A stretch of DNA of 64,000 bases from Massilia arenae (GTDB lineage: Bacteria > Pseudomonadota > Gammaproteobacteria > Burkholderiales > Burkholderiaceae_D): the NCBI RefSeq assembly GCF_008014745.1, contig NZ_VPFD01000026.1:42404-106403 (forward strand), given 5' to 3'. Position numbers and translations under genes: made by a program. The notes under the pieces were generated by a model. It saw only the letters and a list, made by a program, of their open reading frames with translations, was not told the origin of the DNA and ran no database searches. Positions 35,041-43,757 of this stretch are shown one piece after another; positions within the stretch are counted from its first letter, which is position 1, and every line of letters starts with the position of its first letter.

Positions 35041-35679
35041 ATGCAAGCAATGACCAAATTCAGTTTTGCCGCGCTGGTGGCCGCGAGCGCCTTCGCCTTT
35101 TCGGGCATGGCGAGCGCCGCCGCCCTCGACCAGTTCAAATCCTTCGTCGCCTCGACCCAGTCGGCCAAGGGCGAATTCACCCAGCAGCAACTGGGCAAGT
35201 CGAAAAGCGGCAAGGCCACGCCAGCCTCGAGCGGCAGCTTCGTGTTCGCCCGCCCCGGCAAGTTCATCTGGACCTACCAGAAGCCCTATGAACAGGTGCT
35301 GCAGGCCGACGGCGAAACCCTGTACATCTACGACAAGGACCTGAACCAGGTCACCACTCGCAAGCTGGGTAACGCGCTGGGCAGCTCGCCGGCCGCGATC
35401 CTGTTCGGCAGCAACAAGCTGGAAGAGAACTTCACGCTGAGCGAAGCCGGCGCGCGGGACGGCATGGAATGGCTGAACGCCACGCCAAAGGCCAAGGACA
35501 CCTCGTTCGAGCAGATCAGCATCGGCCTGAAGGATGGCGTGCCGATGGCAATGGAATTGAAGGACACCTTCGGCCAGACCTCGCGCCTGACCTTCACCAA
35601 CTTCCAGCGCAACCCGCAACTGGGCGCGCAGCAGTTCAAGTTCACGGTGCCGCAGGGCGCCGATGTCGTGAACCAGTAA
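35041..35679 (+). CDS. lolA: Outer-membrane lipoprotein carrier protein LolA
   Basis: A 212-residue periplasmic chaperone that ferries lipoproteins from LolCDE to LolB. Signal peptide about residues 1-27 (cleaved after ASA). The mature protein shows ALDQFKSFVASTQSAKGEFTQ, FVFARPGKFIWTYQKPYEQ and YIYDKDLNQV, the standard LolA strands. Start ATG 35041 with AAAGGAACC upstream. The ftsK-lolA-rarA order is common in beta-proteobacteria. Confidence 0.92.
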   Translation: MQAMTKFSFAALVAASAFAFSGMASAAALDQFKSFVASTQSAKGEFTQQQLGKSKSGKATPASSGSFVFARPGKFIWTYQKPYEQVLQADGETLYIYDKDLNQVTTRKLGNALGSSPAAILFGSNKLEENFTLSEAGARDGMEWLNATPKAKDTSFEQISIGLKDGVPMAMELKDTFGQTSRLTFTNFQRNPQLGAQQFKFTVPQGADVVNQ

Positions 35680-35765
35680 GTCATCAACGGGGCGCGCGCG
35701 CCGCGCGGCCCCGTCGTGCATCGGCTACACTACGCCCATGCACAACCATTCGCCTTTCCGCATTC

Positions 35766-37088
35766 ATGTCCACGGATGACCTGTTCAAGACCGCGCCGGC
35801 CGCGCCGCTGGCCGAAGCCCTGCGTCCGCGCACCATCGACGAGGTGGTCGGCCAGAGCCATTTGCTGGGGCCCGGCAAGCCGCTGAATCTGGTCTTCAAA
35901 TCCGGCAAGCCGCATTCGATGATCCTGTGGGGGCCGCCGGGGGTGGGCAAGACCACGCTGGCGCGCCTGACTGCGTACGCCTTCGACTGTGAGTTCATCG
36001 CGCTGTCGGCGGTGTTGTCGGGCGTCAAGGATATTCGCGCATCGATCGAGCAGGCCGAGCAGTACCTGGCGCGGGGCAAGCACACGATCCTGTTCATCGA
36101 CGAGATCCACCGCTTCAATAAATCGCAGCAGGACGCCTTGCTGCCGTTCGTCGAAAGCGGCCTGGTGACGCTGATCGGCGCCACCACCGAGAACCCGTCG
36201 TTCGAAGTCAATTCGGCGCTGCTGTCGCGCTCGCAGGTGTATGTGCTGAAGGCATTAAGCGACGTCGAGATGCGCCAGCTCCTGGAACGCGCCCGCAAGG
36301 AGGCGCTGCAGCACCTGGAGTTCGAGGAGCTGGCGATCGACACCCTGGTCGGCTATGCCGACGGCGATGCGCGCCGCTTCCTGAACCTGCTCGAGCAGAC
36401 CAGCACCTCGGCCAATACCGCCGCGACCAATCGCATCACTGCCGAGTTCGTCGAGAACGCGCTTACGCTCAATGCGCGCCGCTTCGACAAGGGCGGCGAC
36501 AATTTCTATGACCAGATCTCGGCCCTGCACAAGTCGGTGCGCGGCTCGCACCCCGATGCCGCTCTGTACTGGCTGTGCCGCATGCTCGACGGCGGCGCCG
36601 ACGCCAAGTACCTGTCGCGCCGCATCGTGCGCATGGCGTGGGAAGACATCGGCATCGCCGATCCGCGCGCGATCCAGTTGGCCAACGACGCCGCCGCGAC
36701 CTACGAGCGGCTCGGTTCGCCCGAAGGCGAGCTGGCGCTGGGGCAGGCCGTGATCTACCTGGCGATCGCGTCCAAGAGCAATGCCGGTTACAACGCCTTC
36801 AATGCGGCGATGGCCTTCGTGCGCAAGGACAAGTCGCGCGAGGTGCCGGTTCACCTGCGCAATGCGCCGACCAAGCTCATGAAAGAGCTGGGCTACGGCC
36901 ACGAATACCGTTATGCCCACGACGAGCCGAACGCGTATGCGGCCGGCGAGACCTATCTGCCGGATGGGATGCCCGAGCCCGGCTGGTACCAGCCGGTGCC
37001 GCGCGGGATCGAATCCAAGATCGCCGAGAAGCTGGCGTGGTTGCGCAGCCTGGACGACGAGGCGCGCGGTAACGGAGACGGGTCGTAA
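35766..37088 (+). CDS. rarA: Replication-associated recombination protein A (AAA+ ATPase)
   Basis: A 440-residue clamp-loader-like ATPase that acts at stalled forks. Walker A GPPGVGKT at residues 56-63, Walker B ILFIDEIHRFNKSQQDALLP near 109-128, sensor region GATTENPSFEVN and a C-terminal tetramerisation domain containing PTKLMKELGYG. The start is ATG 35766 (MSTDDLFKTAP); the open frame continues upstream through lolA but that part is a shadow. Complete and canonical. Confidence 0.92.
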   Translation: MSTDDLFKTAPAAPLAEALRPRTIDEVVGQSHLLGPGKPLNLVFKSGKPHSMILWGPPGVGKTTLARLTAYAFDCEFIALSAVLSGVKDIRASIEQAEQYLARGKHTILFIDEIHRFNKSQQDALLPFVESGLVTLIGATTENPSFEVNSALLSRSQVYVLKALSDVEMRQLLERARKEALQHLEFEELAIDTLVGYADGDARRFLNLLEQTSTSANTAATNRITAEFVENALTLNARRFDKGGDNFYDQISALHKSVRGSHPDAALYWLCRMLDGGADAKYLSRRIVRMAWEDIGIADPRAIQLANDAAATYERLGSPEGELALGQAVIYLAIASKSNAGYNAFNAAMAFVRKDKSREVPVHLRNAPTKLMKELGYGHEYRYAHDEPNAYAAGETYLPDGMPEPGWYQPVPRGIESKIAEKLAWLRSLDDEARGNGDGS

Positions 37089-37248
37089 TCCAACACGCCG
37101 GCTGCACGCAGTCGGCCCGGCGTTTCTGCATTCTGCGCCGCGTTTCATGCGCTTCGTCGCAAGTCGATGGCAGTCCAGGGGGCTGGTGGCTAAAGTACCA
37201 CCATCGCAAAGCAATTCGCGAATCACCCTAACCCCTGAAGGAGCCATC

Positions 37249-37428
37249 ATGAACATCCGTAAAAACTTCGAAGCCCTGTTCCTCGCCGTCGCCGCCCTGG
37301 GCCTGGTCGCCAGTTTCGCTACCGCCAACGAGCGTCCGATCGAGATCGCCGCATCGACCGTCCCGGCCATCGACATGGCCAGCATCCAGACCGTGATCGT
37401 CAGCGCACCGCGCCTGGCAGTCCGCTAA
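37249..37428 (+). CDS. Small exported peptide of 59 residues, unknown
   Basis: ATG at 37249 behind a good AAGGAG. The product opens with a signal-peptide-like segment (MNIRKNFEALFLAVAALGLVASFATA, cleavage about residue 26), leaving a mature part of about 33 residues rich in Ala, Ile, Val and Ser with no Cys. It ends directly in a rho-independent terminator whose stem begins at the stop codon. Similar short exported peptides are common in Oxalobacteraceae genomes by my recollection, without assigned function. The ribosome site, signal peptide and terminator together argue that it is real. Confidence 0.6.
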   Translation: MNIRKNFEALFLAVAALGLVASFATANERPIEIAASTVPAIDMASIQTVIVSAPRLAVR

Positions 37429-37448
37429 AACCGGCGCAAGCCGGTTTT
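37427..37448 (+). terminator. Rho-independent terminator after the exported peptide gene
   Basis: Perfect 8-bp stem AAAACCGG-CGCAAG-CCGGTTTT, starting within the TAA stop codon at 37426-37428. Symmetric A/T tracts allow function in both directions. Confidence 0.75.
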
Positions 37449-37555
37449 AGGGGCAGCTTGACGAGGCCCCGGCAGCAAGGTTGCCGAATCTCGCAAATAA
37501 TGTCGGTCGGCTTGGTACAATTGTGTTTTCGATATACAGCCCAGTCCAACCAGAC

Positions 37556-38851
37556 ATGATTGACATCCAACTTCTCCGCAAAGACATCGACAACGTCGCC
37601 GCCCGCCTGGCGACCCGCAAGTACCAGCTCGATGTGGCCAGTTTCAACGCGCTGGAGGCCGAACGCAAGGCGAACCAGACGCGCACCGAAGAACTGCAAG
37701 GCAAGCGCAATTCGCTGTCGAAGCAGATCGGCATGCTGAAGGGCAAAGGCGAAGACACGACGGCCGTGATGGCTGAAGTCGCCGGACTGGGCGACGAGCT
37801 CAAGGCCAACGAAGTGGCGCTGGCCGACGTCCAGGCCAAGCTGACGAGCTTCATCGCCGCACTGCCTAACCTGCCGCACGAGAGCACGCCCGAAGGCAAG
37901 GACGAAAGCGCCAACGTCGAAGTGCGCAAGGTCGGTACGCCAGCCGCGTTCGACTTCGAGGTGCGCGACCACGTCGACATCGGCGAGCGCCTGGGCCTGG
38001 ATTTCGAAACCGCGACCAAGGTCACGGGCTCGCGCTTCTCGATGATGAAAGGCGGCATGGCGCGCCTGCACCGCGCGCTGGCGCAGTTCATGCTCGATAC
38101 CCACACCGGCCAGCACGGCTATACCGAGTGCTACACCCCGTACCTGGTCAACGCCGATTCGCTGCGCGGCACCGGCCAACTGCCGAAGTTCGAGGCCGAC
38201 CTGTTCTCGGTGAAGAAGGGCGGCGCCGAAGGCGAGGGCGAGACTTTCTACCTGATCCCGACCTCGGAAGTCTCGCTGACCAATGTGGTGCGCGACGAGA
38301 TCGTGGCGCTGGACGAACTGCCGATCAAGATGACCGCGCATACCCCGTGCTTCCGCTCCGAAGCCGGCAGCTATGGCCGCGACACCCGCGGCATGATCCG
38401 ACAGCACCAGTTCGACAAGGTCGAGCTGGTCCAGGTGGTGCATCCGGAGCAGTCGTACGCGGCGCTGGAAGAGATGGTCAGCCAGGCCGAATTCATCCTG
38501 ACCTCGCTCGGCCTGCCATACCGCGTGATGCAGCTGTGCACCGGCGACATGGGCTTTTCCGCCGCCAAGACCTATGACCTCGAGGTATGGCTGCCGGCGC
38601 AGAACACCTACCGCGAGATCTCGTCGCTGTCGAACTGCGAGGCCTTCCAGGCGCGCCGCATGCAGGCCCGCTTCCGCAATGCCGCCGGCAAGCCGGAGCT
38701 GGTGCACACCCTGAACGGCTCGGGACTGGCCGTGGGCCGCACCCTGGTGGCGGTGCTGGAGAATTACCAGCAGGCCGACGGCAGCGTGATCGTGCCGGAA
38801 GTGCTGCGTCCGTATATGGGCGGGCTGGAGCGTCTGGCGCCGGCTGCCTGA
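37556..38851 (+). CDS. serS: Seryl-tRNA synthetase
   Basis: A 431-residue class II synthetase that charges tRNA-Ser. The N-terminal part (about residues 30-110) is the long antiparallel coiled coil that grips the tRNA-Ser variable arm. The catalytic domain shows TSEVSLTN, motif 2 (TPCFRSEAGSYGRDTRG...HQFDKVE) and motif 3 near the end (ALAVGRTLVAVLENYQ). Start ATG 37556 (MIDIQLLRKDI), the usual N-terminus. It lies about 110 bases upstream of a tRNA-Ser gene on the same strand. Confidence 0.95.
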   Translation: MIDIQLLRKDIDNVAARLATRKYQLDVASFNALEAERKANQTRTEELQGKRNSLSKQIGMLKGKGEDTTAVMAEVAGLGDELKANEVALADVQAKLTSFIAALPNLPHESTPEGKDESANVEVRKVGTPAAFDFEVRDHVDIGERLGLDFETATKVTGSRFSMMKGGMARLHRALAQFMLDTHTGQHGYTECYTPYLVNADSLRGTGQLPKFEADLFSVKKGGAEGEGETFYLIPTSEVSLTNVVRDEIVALDELPIKMTAHTPCFRSEAGSYGRDTRGMIRQHQFDKVELVQVVHPEQSYAALEEMVSQAEFILTSLGLPYRVMQLCTGDMGFSAAKTYDLEVWLPAQNTYREISSLSNCEAFQARRMQARFRNAAGKPELVHTLNGSGLAVGRTLVAVLENYQQADGSVIVPEVLRPYMGGLERLAPAA

Positions 38852-38961
38852 GTGGTGGTGTAGGGGGATCGTGCTTACATGCACATTTTCCCCTTCCATT
38901 TTTCTCGAATGCGTCTATAATGGCGGTCTCTTGCAGCTCACTGCAAGGATCGACCAAAGCC

Positions 38962-39051
<90 letters not shown>

Positions 39052-39060
39052 AGTATCATG

Positions 39061-39088
39061 AAAAAAGCCACCGCAAGGTGGCTTTTTT
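39061..39088 (+). terminator. Rho-independent terminator after tRNA-Ser
   Basis: A 12-bp perfect stem AAAAAAGCCACC-GCAA-GGTGGCTTTTTT, 9 bases after the tRNA. The same element follows the second tRNA-Ser copy. Confidence 0.9.
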
Positions 39089-39098
39089 CATATGCAGG

Positions 39099-39154
39099 CG
39101 AATCCCGCACTCCGCAAGCATTACGAAAGAAGCCACCGCAAGGTGGTTTTCTTT
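39099..39154 (+). repeat. Degenerate copy of the tRNA-Ser 3' end plus its terminator
   Basis: CGAATCCCGCACTCCGCA (39099-39116) resembles the tRNA-Ser 3' end (CGAATCCCACCCTCTCCGCCA). It is followed, as behind the true gene, by an AAGAAGCCACC-GCAA-GGTGGTTTTCTT hairpin. I read it as an old, mutated attachment-site scar or tandem duplication from integration into the tRNA 3' end. Confidence 0.6.
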
Positions 39155-39271
39155 GTGCAACACTGTTTTCGTCGACATGGGCGCGATCGGCACTCTTGCT
39201 TGCCTGGCGCCGGCTCAACCATTATGCTTGTGTGATATTTCTATTGAGCAAGTAAATATGGAGACACGACC

Positions 39272-41626
39272 ATGAAGATGGAGGACGCGATCCAGCGTGC
39301 CGTTACGCTCTTATCGTTGGATGAAATTGCGTGTTGGCAGGTGGCAGAATTGCCGGGTGCGCTGCAACGAGGTGCGTCGTTGGGTGCTGCGCTGCCAGCG
39401 CTGCAACGCGGCGCGGTGTGGCGGCCCGTCCAGACCGAGGCCCTTTGGGACTCGATCATACGAGGGTTCCCCATCGGCTCCATCATGCTGATGCCATTTG
39501 AAAGCGCCCTGGGACAGCAAGACATGCTCCTGGCCTCAGCGCGGACTGCCGATCCGACCCATATGCTGCTCGATGGACAGCAGCGGGCGACTGCTGTTGC
39601 GCTAGGCTTCTACGCGCCATGGAATGCCCAGGCAGCAGGTGGCGCGCCCGCATCACTCTGGCTGGACCTTGGCGCCGCGCCCTCAAGCGAGCGTGACTTT
39701 AGTTTCCGCTTGGTCACCCGTGCCCACCCGTGGGGCTACCCTGCCAGCGGTGAGCGGCAGCGTCTTGCGCTGAACCAGATGCGTGAGGCTGATCGGGCGT
39801 TTCGCGAGGCTCAGTCTGCCGCCGTCTGGCACCGCCGTCCTCCAGTCGAGGCAGGGTGGCCGTGGGATAGCGTGGCACCGGTGCCGGTGGCTGCCCTGCT
39901 CGAAGCCTCTGTCGGGGGCGGCGATGGCGCGGCACTGGCAGCTGTGCTTGATCGCATGTTGCCGCACTGGCGTCTGATCCGGACCCACGTATCCGGCACT
40001 GGGGTACTCGAAGAGCTGGTGCAATCGACTTCGGTTACCGACCTGTTGGCGCGCGTGCGCCAAACGCGCGAGCGCTATTGCGTGCCCGCCCAGACCATTC
40101 CAAGCCTGCTGCAGCACGGCCCAGTGGCGGCCGACGACGACGCGATGCGGCCAGATCCAACTGAGACTCTGTTCGTCAGGCTGAACTCGGGCGGTACGCC
40201 GTTGCAGGGCGAGGACCTGATCTATTCCATTGCCAAGGCCATCTGGCCGTCAGCGCCCGACCTGATCAAGCGAATCCGTAATCGGTTCTTCAGCGAAGCA
40301 CGGGCGACACTGCTGATTGCCCGTCTCGCAACGGTGGAGGCTGGACAGAAGGAGGCCCCGGCAGCTCCTGACGTGGGCCGCTTCCGACGGCTGGTGCATG
40401 GCGTGGGCAGTGCGCTATTCCGTGAACGAATGGAGCAGTACCTTCAGCATCAGGCGGCGCCCTTGTTTGAGCAGGCTCATGCGCTGCTGACCGGGCGCGA
40501 TTTCGGACTGCCTACGGTCCTGGCCGCGGAGCTGGCGCGTGGGGATTCGGGCCGCGATATCATGTTTCTCTTGCTACGCTGGATCGAACGACTCAATGCA
40601 GCCGGATTCTTGATCGATGGTTTGAAGGCCACACAGCGAGCTCGTGCGATCGGGGCACTGACGGCGATTTCTTGGTTTGCGCGAAAGCCGGATCGCTGCG
40701 TACGCGTATTGTGGGAACGCCTGGCGGCCACTGCGCCCGACGACTTGCCTGAGTTCTTCTGTCGTAAGAATCTCGGCCATTGCCTGCGGCCGATACGTAA
40801 CGAAGCACCATTGCTGTGCCTGCCGCCGCCGTCGGCAATCAGGGCACAGTTCAGCGCCCGCATTACGCAGCCGCGCGGTAGTGGCGATGGAGCGTTCAGC
40901 AATCCAGCATCTGGCTTCTGGACCAATTGGAGCTGGGAGCGCTTTGTAAACCAGATTCACGGCGACCTTGGTGATTGGTATGCACAAGCCTTGCCGCATC
41001 CGCAAGAAGATAGCGGCGAACTTCAACCTATCGAAACGCGTACGATCGAAGATTGGCGCGATCTGGCCAATACCTTGTATTACGCACGCAGCCTAGTGCT
41101 GTTCGCCCAGCGTAAATCCTTGTCGGAATGGTTCACCGATTTCGATCCGACCGATCCCGATTCCATGGACGAGATGAACCGGCCGTGGGACATGGATCAC
41201 ATCCTGCCGAGTTATTACTTGGAGAAGCGCCACGGTATTCCTCAGATCATCCGTGAGTGGCACGGCAGCATCGGAAACCTGCGTGCCTGGCCGCTCGACG
41301 CTAATCGTTCTGACGCTGAGATGGTTCCAATGCGAAAATTGAGCGATGTGGGCGAGACTACCCAGGCTTATGGCATGGCAACCGGCGAAGCATTACGCGA
41401 GGCCAGCTTCATTGCGGAGGTCGATTGGAAGTACTGGGAAACATGCACGCCGGATCCTAGTAGCTCGTTCTCAGGACGTTATCTGGCGTTGCCAAGGGAG
41501 CATGGGGAATGTCGCAAGGCAATGATCAAGGCGGTCACGAACAGGGTGCTGGCGCTCTATGAGGAATGGTACGGGCAGCTCAAGATCGCGCAATTGATGC
41601 CCACCTGCTCAGTACGGGGCCGATGA
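39272..41626 (+). CDS. DUF262 plus HNH-type protein (GmrSD-like)
   Basis: A 784-residue protein. The N-terminal DUF262 domain shows LPALQRGAVWRPVQTEALWDSIIRGFP-like start (about residues 41-67) and HMLLDGQQRATAVALGFY (about 91-108). The C-terminal domain carries PWDMDHILPSYYL and GNLRAWPLDANRSD (about 640-690), an HNH/DUF1524-like nuclease core with the DH pair and late Asn. This DUF262-DUF1524 order is that of GmrSD type IV restriction enzymes, which cut modified phage DNA. ATG 39272 follows GGAG by 8 bases. It sits 220 bases after a tRNA-Ser, a classical island position. Phage defence is inference from family and location. Confidence 0.75.
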   Translation: MKMEDAIQRAVTLLSLDEIACWQVAELPGALQRGASLGAALPALQRGAVWRPVQTEALWDSIIRGFPIGSIMLMPFESALGQQDMLLASARTADPTHMLLDGQQRATAVALGFYAPWNAQAAGGAPASLWLDLGAAPSSERDFSFRLVTRAHPWGYPASGERQRLALNQMREADRAFREAQSAAVWHRRPPVEAGWPWDSVAPVPVAALLEASVGGGDGAALAAVLDRMLPHWRLIRTHVSGTGVLEELVQSTSVTDLLARVRQTRERYCVPAQTIPSLLQHGPVAADDDAMRPDPTETLFVRLNSGGTPLQGEDLIYSIAKAIWPSAPDLIKRIRNRFFSEARATLLIARLATVEAGQKEAPAAPDVGRFRRLVHGVGSALFRERMEQYLQHQAAPLFEQAHALLTGRDFGLPTVLAAELARGDSGRDIMFLLLRWIERLNAAGFLIDGLKATQRARAIGALTAISWFARKPDRCVRVLWERLAATAPDDLPEFFCRKNLGHCLRPIRNEAPLLCLPPPSAIRAQFSARITQPRGSGDGAFSNPASGFWTNWSWERFVNQIHGDLGDWYAQALPHPQEDSGELQPIETRTIEDWRDLANTLYYARSLVLFAQRKSLSEWFTDFDPTDPDSMDEMNRPWDMDHILPSYYLEKRHGIPQIIREWHGSIGNLRAWPLDANRSDAEMVPMRKLSDVGETTQAYGMATGEALREASFIAEVDWKYWETCTPDPSSSFSGRYLALPREHGECRKAMIKAVTNRVLALYEEWYGQLKIAQLMPTCSVRGR

Positions 41627-41871
41627 TTGCAGCGACTGCAACCCTGAATGGGCAAGGAAAGGTGGAAGAGCTATGTTGTCCGGCCACTGGAGAGAACATC
41701 GCATCGGCGGCAGCGTCAGCAGTCTCGCTTCTAGCGTGGCATACTCAGCATCTCGTTGTTGTCGAAGTGAAAGATGCCGACGCGGAGATTTACGCAAAAC
41801 TTGGTCGGCCTAGTTGTTATTTCTTTCCATTTCGCTTGCAGCGGCGTTCACGCCCGGGCCTGGCGTGCTGA
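41623..41871 (+). pseudogene. Truncated partner gene coupled to the DUF262/HNH gene
   Basis: ATG at 41623 overlaps the upstream stop by four bases (ATGA), so a second gene of the module was translationally coupled. About 63 codons appear genuine (MIAATATLNGQGKVEELC ... LVVVEVKDADAEIYAKLGRPS). Then the frame enters the middle of a lysE sequence at about 41812 and stops at 41871 out of frame with it. The remaining peptide has two adjacent Cys and no family I recognise. The gene has evidently lost its 3' part by recombination. Confidence 0.5.
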
Positions 41872-42414
41872 TGGCCGTTACGACTGCCAGCGCGCAGGGA
41901 CCGACCAGGCCCGTGTACAGCTCGGCCGGCAACGCGCTGGGCGTGTTCATCGTCGCCGCCACTGCGGTGGCCGGACTCGGCCTCGTGCTCAAGACATCGG
42001 CGCTGGCCTTCGGCCTGGTCAAGGTTGCCGGCGCTGCATATCTGATTTATCTCGGCATCCAGACCTGGCGCCGCGCGGCGCGACGCCGCACCGGCATCCA
42101 TGGCCGGCCCGGTGGTCGTCCAGGCGACCTTCCGTGCCGACCTGCTGATCGCGGTCAGTAATCCGAAAGCCATCTTGTTCTTCACCGCCATGCTCCCGCA
42201 ATTCATGCCGCCGGATCGCATCGACGTCGTGCGCTTCCTGATGCTCGCCGCGGTGTTCAACGCCTGTACGCTGCTGTCGCACCTGTTCTACGTGACCGGT
42301 GCGGCGTAGGTGAAGCGTCGCGCGAAGCAGAGCGTCGCGCGGGCGCGCCTGGCCAAACGCGGCGTCGGCCTGCTGTTCATGAGCATGGGTGGCGCCCTTC
42401 TGACCGTGAAGTAG
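41814..42414 (+). pseudogene. LysE-family amino acid exporter, degraded
   Basis: From 41814 the frame reads LLFLSISLAAAFTPGPGVLMAV and continues to YLIYLGIQTWRRA, typical of the first half of a LysE/RhtB exporter. The ATG and first few residues are missing, replaced by the upstream gene fragment. A +1 shift within about 42075-42110 moves the homology to the next frame (ATFRADLLIAVSNPKAILFF), a TAG interrupts at 42307-42309, and the tail RRAKQSVARARL..GVGLLFMSMGGALL runs to 42414. Three independent lesions make this a pseudogene. Confidence 0.85.
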
Positions 42415-42485
42415 GCGCTGCGCAGCGGTTGAAGCACGCTGCCCGATTCGGTACAATCGTGGCATGGCGTGTGCTGCGTGCGCCC

Positions 42486-42535
42486 GGGGCTGTCCCCGAA
42501 TACGGAGAACGACAAATCGTTTTCCGTATAAGGAG
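42486..42535 (+). promoter_or_regulatory. Structured 5' leader of nhaA, riboswitch candidate
   Basis: Two tandem hairpins end directly at the nhaA ribosome site. The first is CGGGG-CTGT-CCCCG at about 42486-42499. The second is a 13-bp stem, ATACGGA/TCCGTAT extended by GAACGA/TCGTTT with a CAAA loop, at 42500-42529. The second stem abuts AAGGAG (42530-42535), so alternative folding could hide the site. Structured leaders of nhaA genes include Li+-sensing classes formerly called nhaA-I and nhaA-II. Membership here is a hypothesis from position and structure only. Confidence 0.5.
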
Positions 42536-42542
42536 AAGTCCC

Positions 42543-43757
42543 ATGAGCGTCAACGCGTCCAATCTTTCCGCTTTCCAGCGCTTCCTCGCCAGCGAATCCG
42601 CCGGCGGCATCCTGCTGATGTTCGCCGCCGTCGCCGCGCTGCTGGTGGCAAACAGCCCCCTCGCCGACAGTTACCACCACCTGCTGCACCTGCCCACCGG
42701 CCCCATACTGAGCGACAAGCTGGGTCCGATGACGCCGCACCTGTGGATCAACGATGGCCTGATGGCCCTGTTCTTCCTGCTGGTGGGCCTGGAGATCCGG
42801 CGCGAGCTGGTCGACGGGCGCCTGGCCACCTGGAAGGCGCGCCGCCTGCCGGCCTTGCCGGCCTTGATGGGCATGGCGGTGCCGGCCGTGATCTATACGG
42901 TGCTGACCCGTAGCGACCCGCTGCTGGCCAATGGCTGGGCGATCCCGTCGGCGACCGACATCGCCTTCGCCATGGGCGCGCTGGCCCTGCTCGGGCGCCA
43001 TGCGCCGCTGTCCCTCAAGCTGCTGCTGGTGGCGATCGCCATCCTCGACGACATGGGCGCGGTCGTGATCATCGCCATCTTCTATACCTCGAGTATCGAC
43101 GGCGGCGCACTGGCGGCGGCCGGCGCTATTGTCGCGATCCTGGTTGCGCTGAACCGGCTGCGGGTGATGTCGCTATGGCCTTACCTGATCGGCCTGGCCC
43201 TGCTGTGGTACGCGACCCTGCTGTCCGGCGTGCACGCCACCATCGCGGGGGTCGTCGGCGCCTTCCTGATTCCATATATCCCCTCCACCGGCGAGCAGGA
43301 TGCGTCGGATTCGCCCGACTCTCCGCTGCACCGGCTCGAGCACGCGCTGGCGCCATGGGTGGGCTTCCTGATCGTGCCGCTGTTCGGTTTCGTGAATGCC
43401 GGCGTGTCGTTCGCCGGGCTGTCGCTGTCGAGCGTCCTGGCGCCGCTCCCGCTGGGCATCGCGGCGGGTCTGTTCGTTGGCAAGCAGCTGGGCGTGTTCG
43501 GCGGCGTGCTGATCGCGGTGAAGACCGGGCTGGCGGCAAAGCCGGCCGGCGCCAGCTGGCTGCAGATCTATGCGATGGCGATGCTGTGCGGGATCGGCTT
43601 CACCATGAGCCTGTTTATCAGCGGGCTGGCTTTCCCGGGGCACCCCGAATTCGTCGAGGAAGCCAAGATCGGCATCCTGCTTGGATCGCTGGTGTCGGCG
43701 GCGATCGCCTGCCTGATCCTGCGTTTCGCGCCGAAGGCCGGAGAGCAGGCCTCCTAG
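42543..43757 (+). CDS. nhaA: Na+/H+ antiporter NhaA
   Basis: A 404-residue inner-membrane antiporter that expels Na+ (or Li+) in exchange for protons and supports pH homeostasis. Helical segments fill the protein. The ion-binding pair of the unwound helix is seen in AIAILDDMGAV (two adjacent Asp, about residues 165-175), and the N-terminal GLEIRRELVDG and PSATDIAFAMGAL are the most conserved NhaA segments. Start ATG 42543 after AAGGAG and a leader hairpin. It overlaps the convergent arsN-like gene by four bases at its end. Confidence 0.93.
   Translation: MSVNASNLSAFQRFLASESAGGILLMFAAVAALLVANSPLADSYHHLLHLPTGPILSDKLGPMTPHLWINDGLMALFFLLVGLEIRRELVDGRLATWKARRLPALPALMGMAVPAVIYTVLTRSDPLLANGWAIPSATDIAFAMGALALLGRHAPLSLKLLLVAIAILDDMGAVVIIAIFYTSSIDGGALAAAGAIVAILVALNRLRVMSLWPYLIGLALLWYATLLSGVHATIAGVVGAFLIPYIPSTGEQDASDSPDSPLHRLEHALAPWVGFLIVPLFGFVNAGVSFAGLSLSSVLAPLPLGIAAGLFVGKQLGVFGGVLIAVKTGLAAKPAGASWLQIYAMAMLCGIGFTMSLFISGLAFPGHPEFVEEAKIGILLGSLVSAAIACLILRFAPKAGEQAS

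Noticed and set aside
39061..39154. Possible CRISPR-like repeat because the GCCACCGCAAGGTGG hairpin occurs twice
   Set aside because: Only two copies with a spacer of unequal type; they are tRNA terminators duplicated with the tRNA 3' end. No CRISPR array was seen in the window.
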